From the IMG/VR virus record IMGVR_UViG_3300044705_000015, positions 1 through 29,603 of that record: DNA of 29,603 nucleotides, one strand, 5' to 3'. Below the pieces are notes generated by a model that saw only the letters and a list, made by a program, of their open reading frames with translations, ran no database searches and was not told the DNA's origin. This DNA comes from a virus. The position numbers and the translations under genes are program-made. Shown here in pieces: positions 29,554-29,603 of this stretch; the first letter of the stretch is position 1; each line of letters opens with the position of its first letter.

Positions 29554-29603
29554 CTAACTGTCTGAAATCCTTTCAGATTCGGAGGTCGAGTCGTCGGGAA
29601 GAA
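29554..29603 (-). CDS. Possible 3' end of a gene entering from the right
   Basis: A minus-strand frame is open from the right edge to a TAG at 29554-29556 and reads as an acidic tail LPDDSTSESERISDS. Base composition returns to high GC at this edge (from about 29578), as for the rest of the coding sequence. Only 16 codons are visible, so this is weak; another possibility is an open plus-strand frame from ATG 29454 that also reaches the edge. Confidence 0.3.
   Translation of the reverse strand, partial: LPDDSTSESERISDS

Larger units (their letters stand above)
29319..29603. promoter_or_regulatory. AT-rich, palindrome-rich control region / candidate origin
   Basis: A near gene-free stretch upstream of the primase gene, clearly lower in GC than the rest. 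It has a perfect 18-bp palindrome at 29321-29338, an A/T run near 29370-29398, GGAAGAAAGG repeats on one strand (29521-29545) and their inverse (29410-29428), ACGGAC/GTCCGT (29457-29470), CCCCT/AGGGG (29484-29506) and TCTGAAA/TTTCAGA (29561-29577). Promoters are likely (for example TATACT on the minus strand near 29393-29398) but none is consensus. An origin, a divergent control region or both would fit. Confidence 0.55.

Noticed and set aside
29454-29603. Plus-strand ORF from ATG reaching the right edge
   Set aside because: Lys/Arg-rich, runs through the purine tract and palindromes, and has no ribosome-binding site; 50 open codons can occur by chance.
1-29603. CRISPR array
   Set aside because: The only tandem repeat (1-96) has no spacers and is coding; no other regularly spaced repeat was found.

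Overview
The window reads as a high-GC temperate bacteriophage with a P22-like (podovirus-type) head and ejection module, in most of its genome (about 29.6 kb; a gene is cut at the left edge and probably one at the right). A Gram-negative host is inferred from the spanin-like protein, a phage lipoprotein and a tRNA-Pro(UGG) attachment site of bacterial type. No host genes are visible, and attP appears intact with sites on both sides, so this looks like the phage form rather than an integrated prophage. The host genus cannot be told from sequence alone.

Left block, 1-6285, plus strand: a tightly coupled operon in which most stops overlap the next start (ATGA, GTGA or TTGA). It encodes a repeat-bearing protein cut by the edge, a J-domain protein, a ParB-like CTPase, an excisionase-like HTH protein and a tyrosine integrase. 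The integrase's 3' end contains attP: a 48-bp tRNA-Pro identity segment flanked by paired CCACCCCAGG repeats. A run of eight or nine very small genes follows. It ends convergently against the late genes.

Late block, 24943 down to 6341, minus strand: fiber-tail adaptor, small and large terminase, portal, scaffold, major capsid, small protein, gp4-like and gp10-like head completion proteins, tail fiber, GNAT acetyltransferase, three ejection proteins, then a lysis segment. The lysis segment holds two small membrane proteins, a stand-alone MshEN-like domain, a zinc-ribbon protein, an M15 peptidase endolysin, a spanin-like protein and a secreted protein. One structural gene (19778-20287) is inverted inside this block and has its own promoter and operator-like palindrome.

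Right block, 29318 down to about 24976, minus strand: a prim-pol/helicase replication protein, an Acb2/Tad1-like anti-defence candidate, small proteins and a clear terminator at 26158-26187. After that come a putative metalloprotease lipoprotein, a zinc-type small protein and a gene with an apparent frameshift in a G6 run. The AT-rich, palindrome-rich 29319-29603 segment is a candidate origin/control region.

The main leads are: the MshEN (c-di-GMP type) domain in the lysis segment; attP inside the integrase gene, which should rewrite the Int C-terminus on integration; three dispersed related palindromes that could be targets of the phage ParB; the Acb2/Tad1-like gene; the HExxH lipoprotein; the G6 frameshift; and a perfect palindrome over the primase ribosome-binding site.
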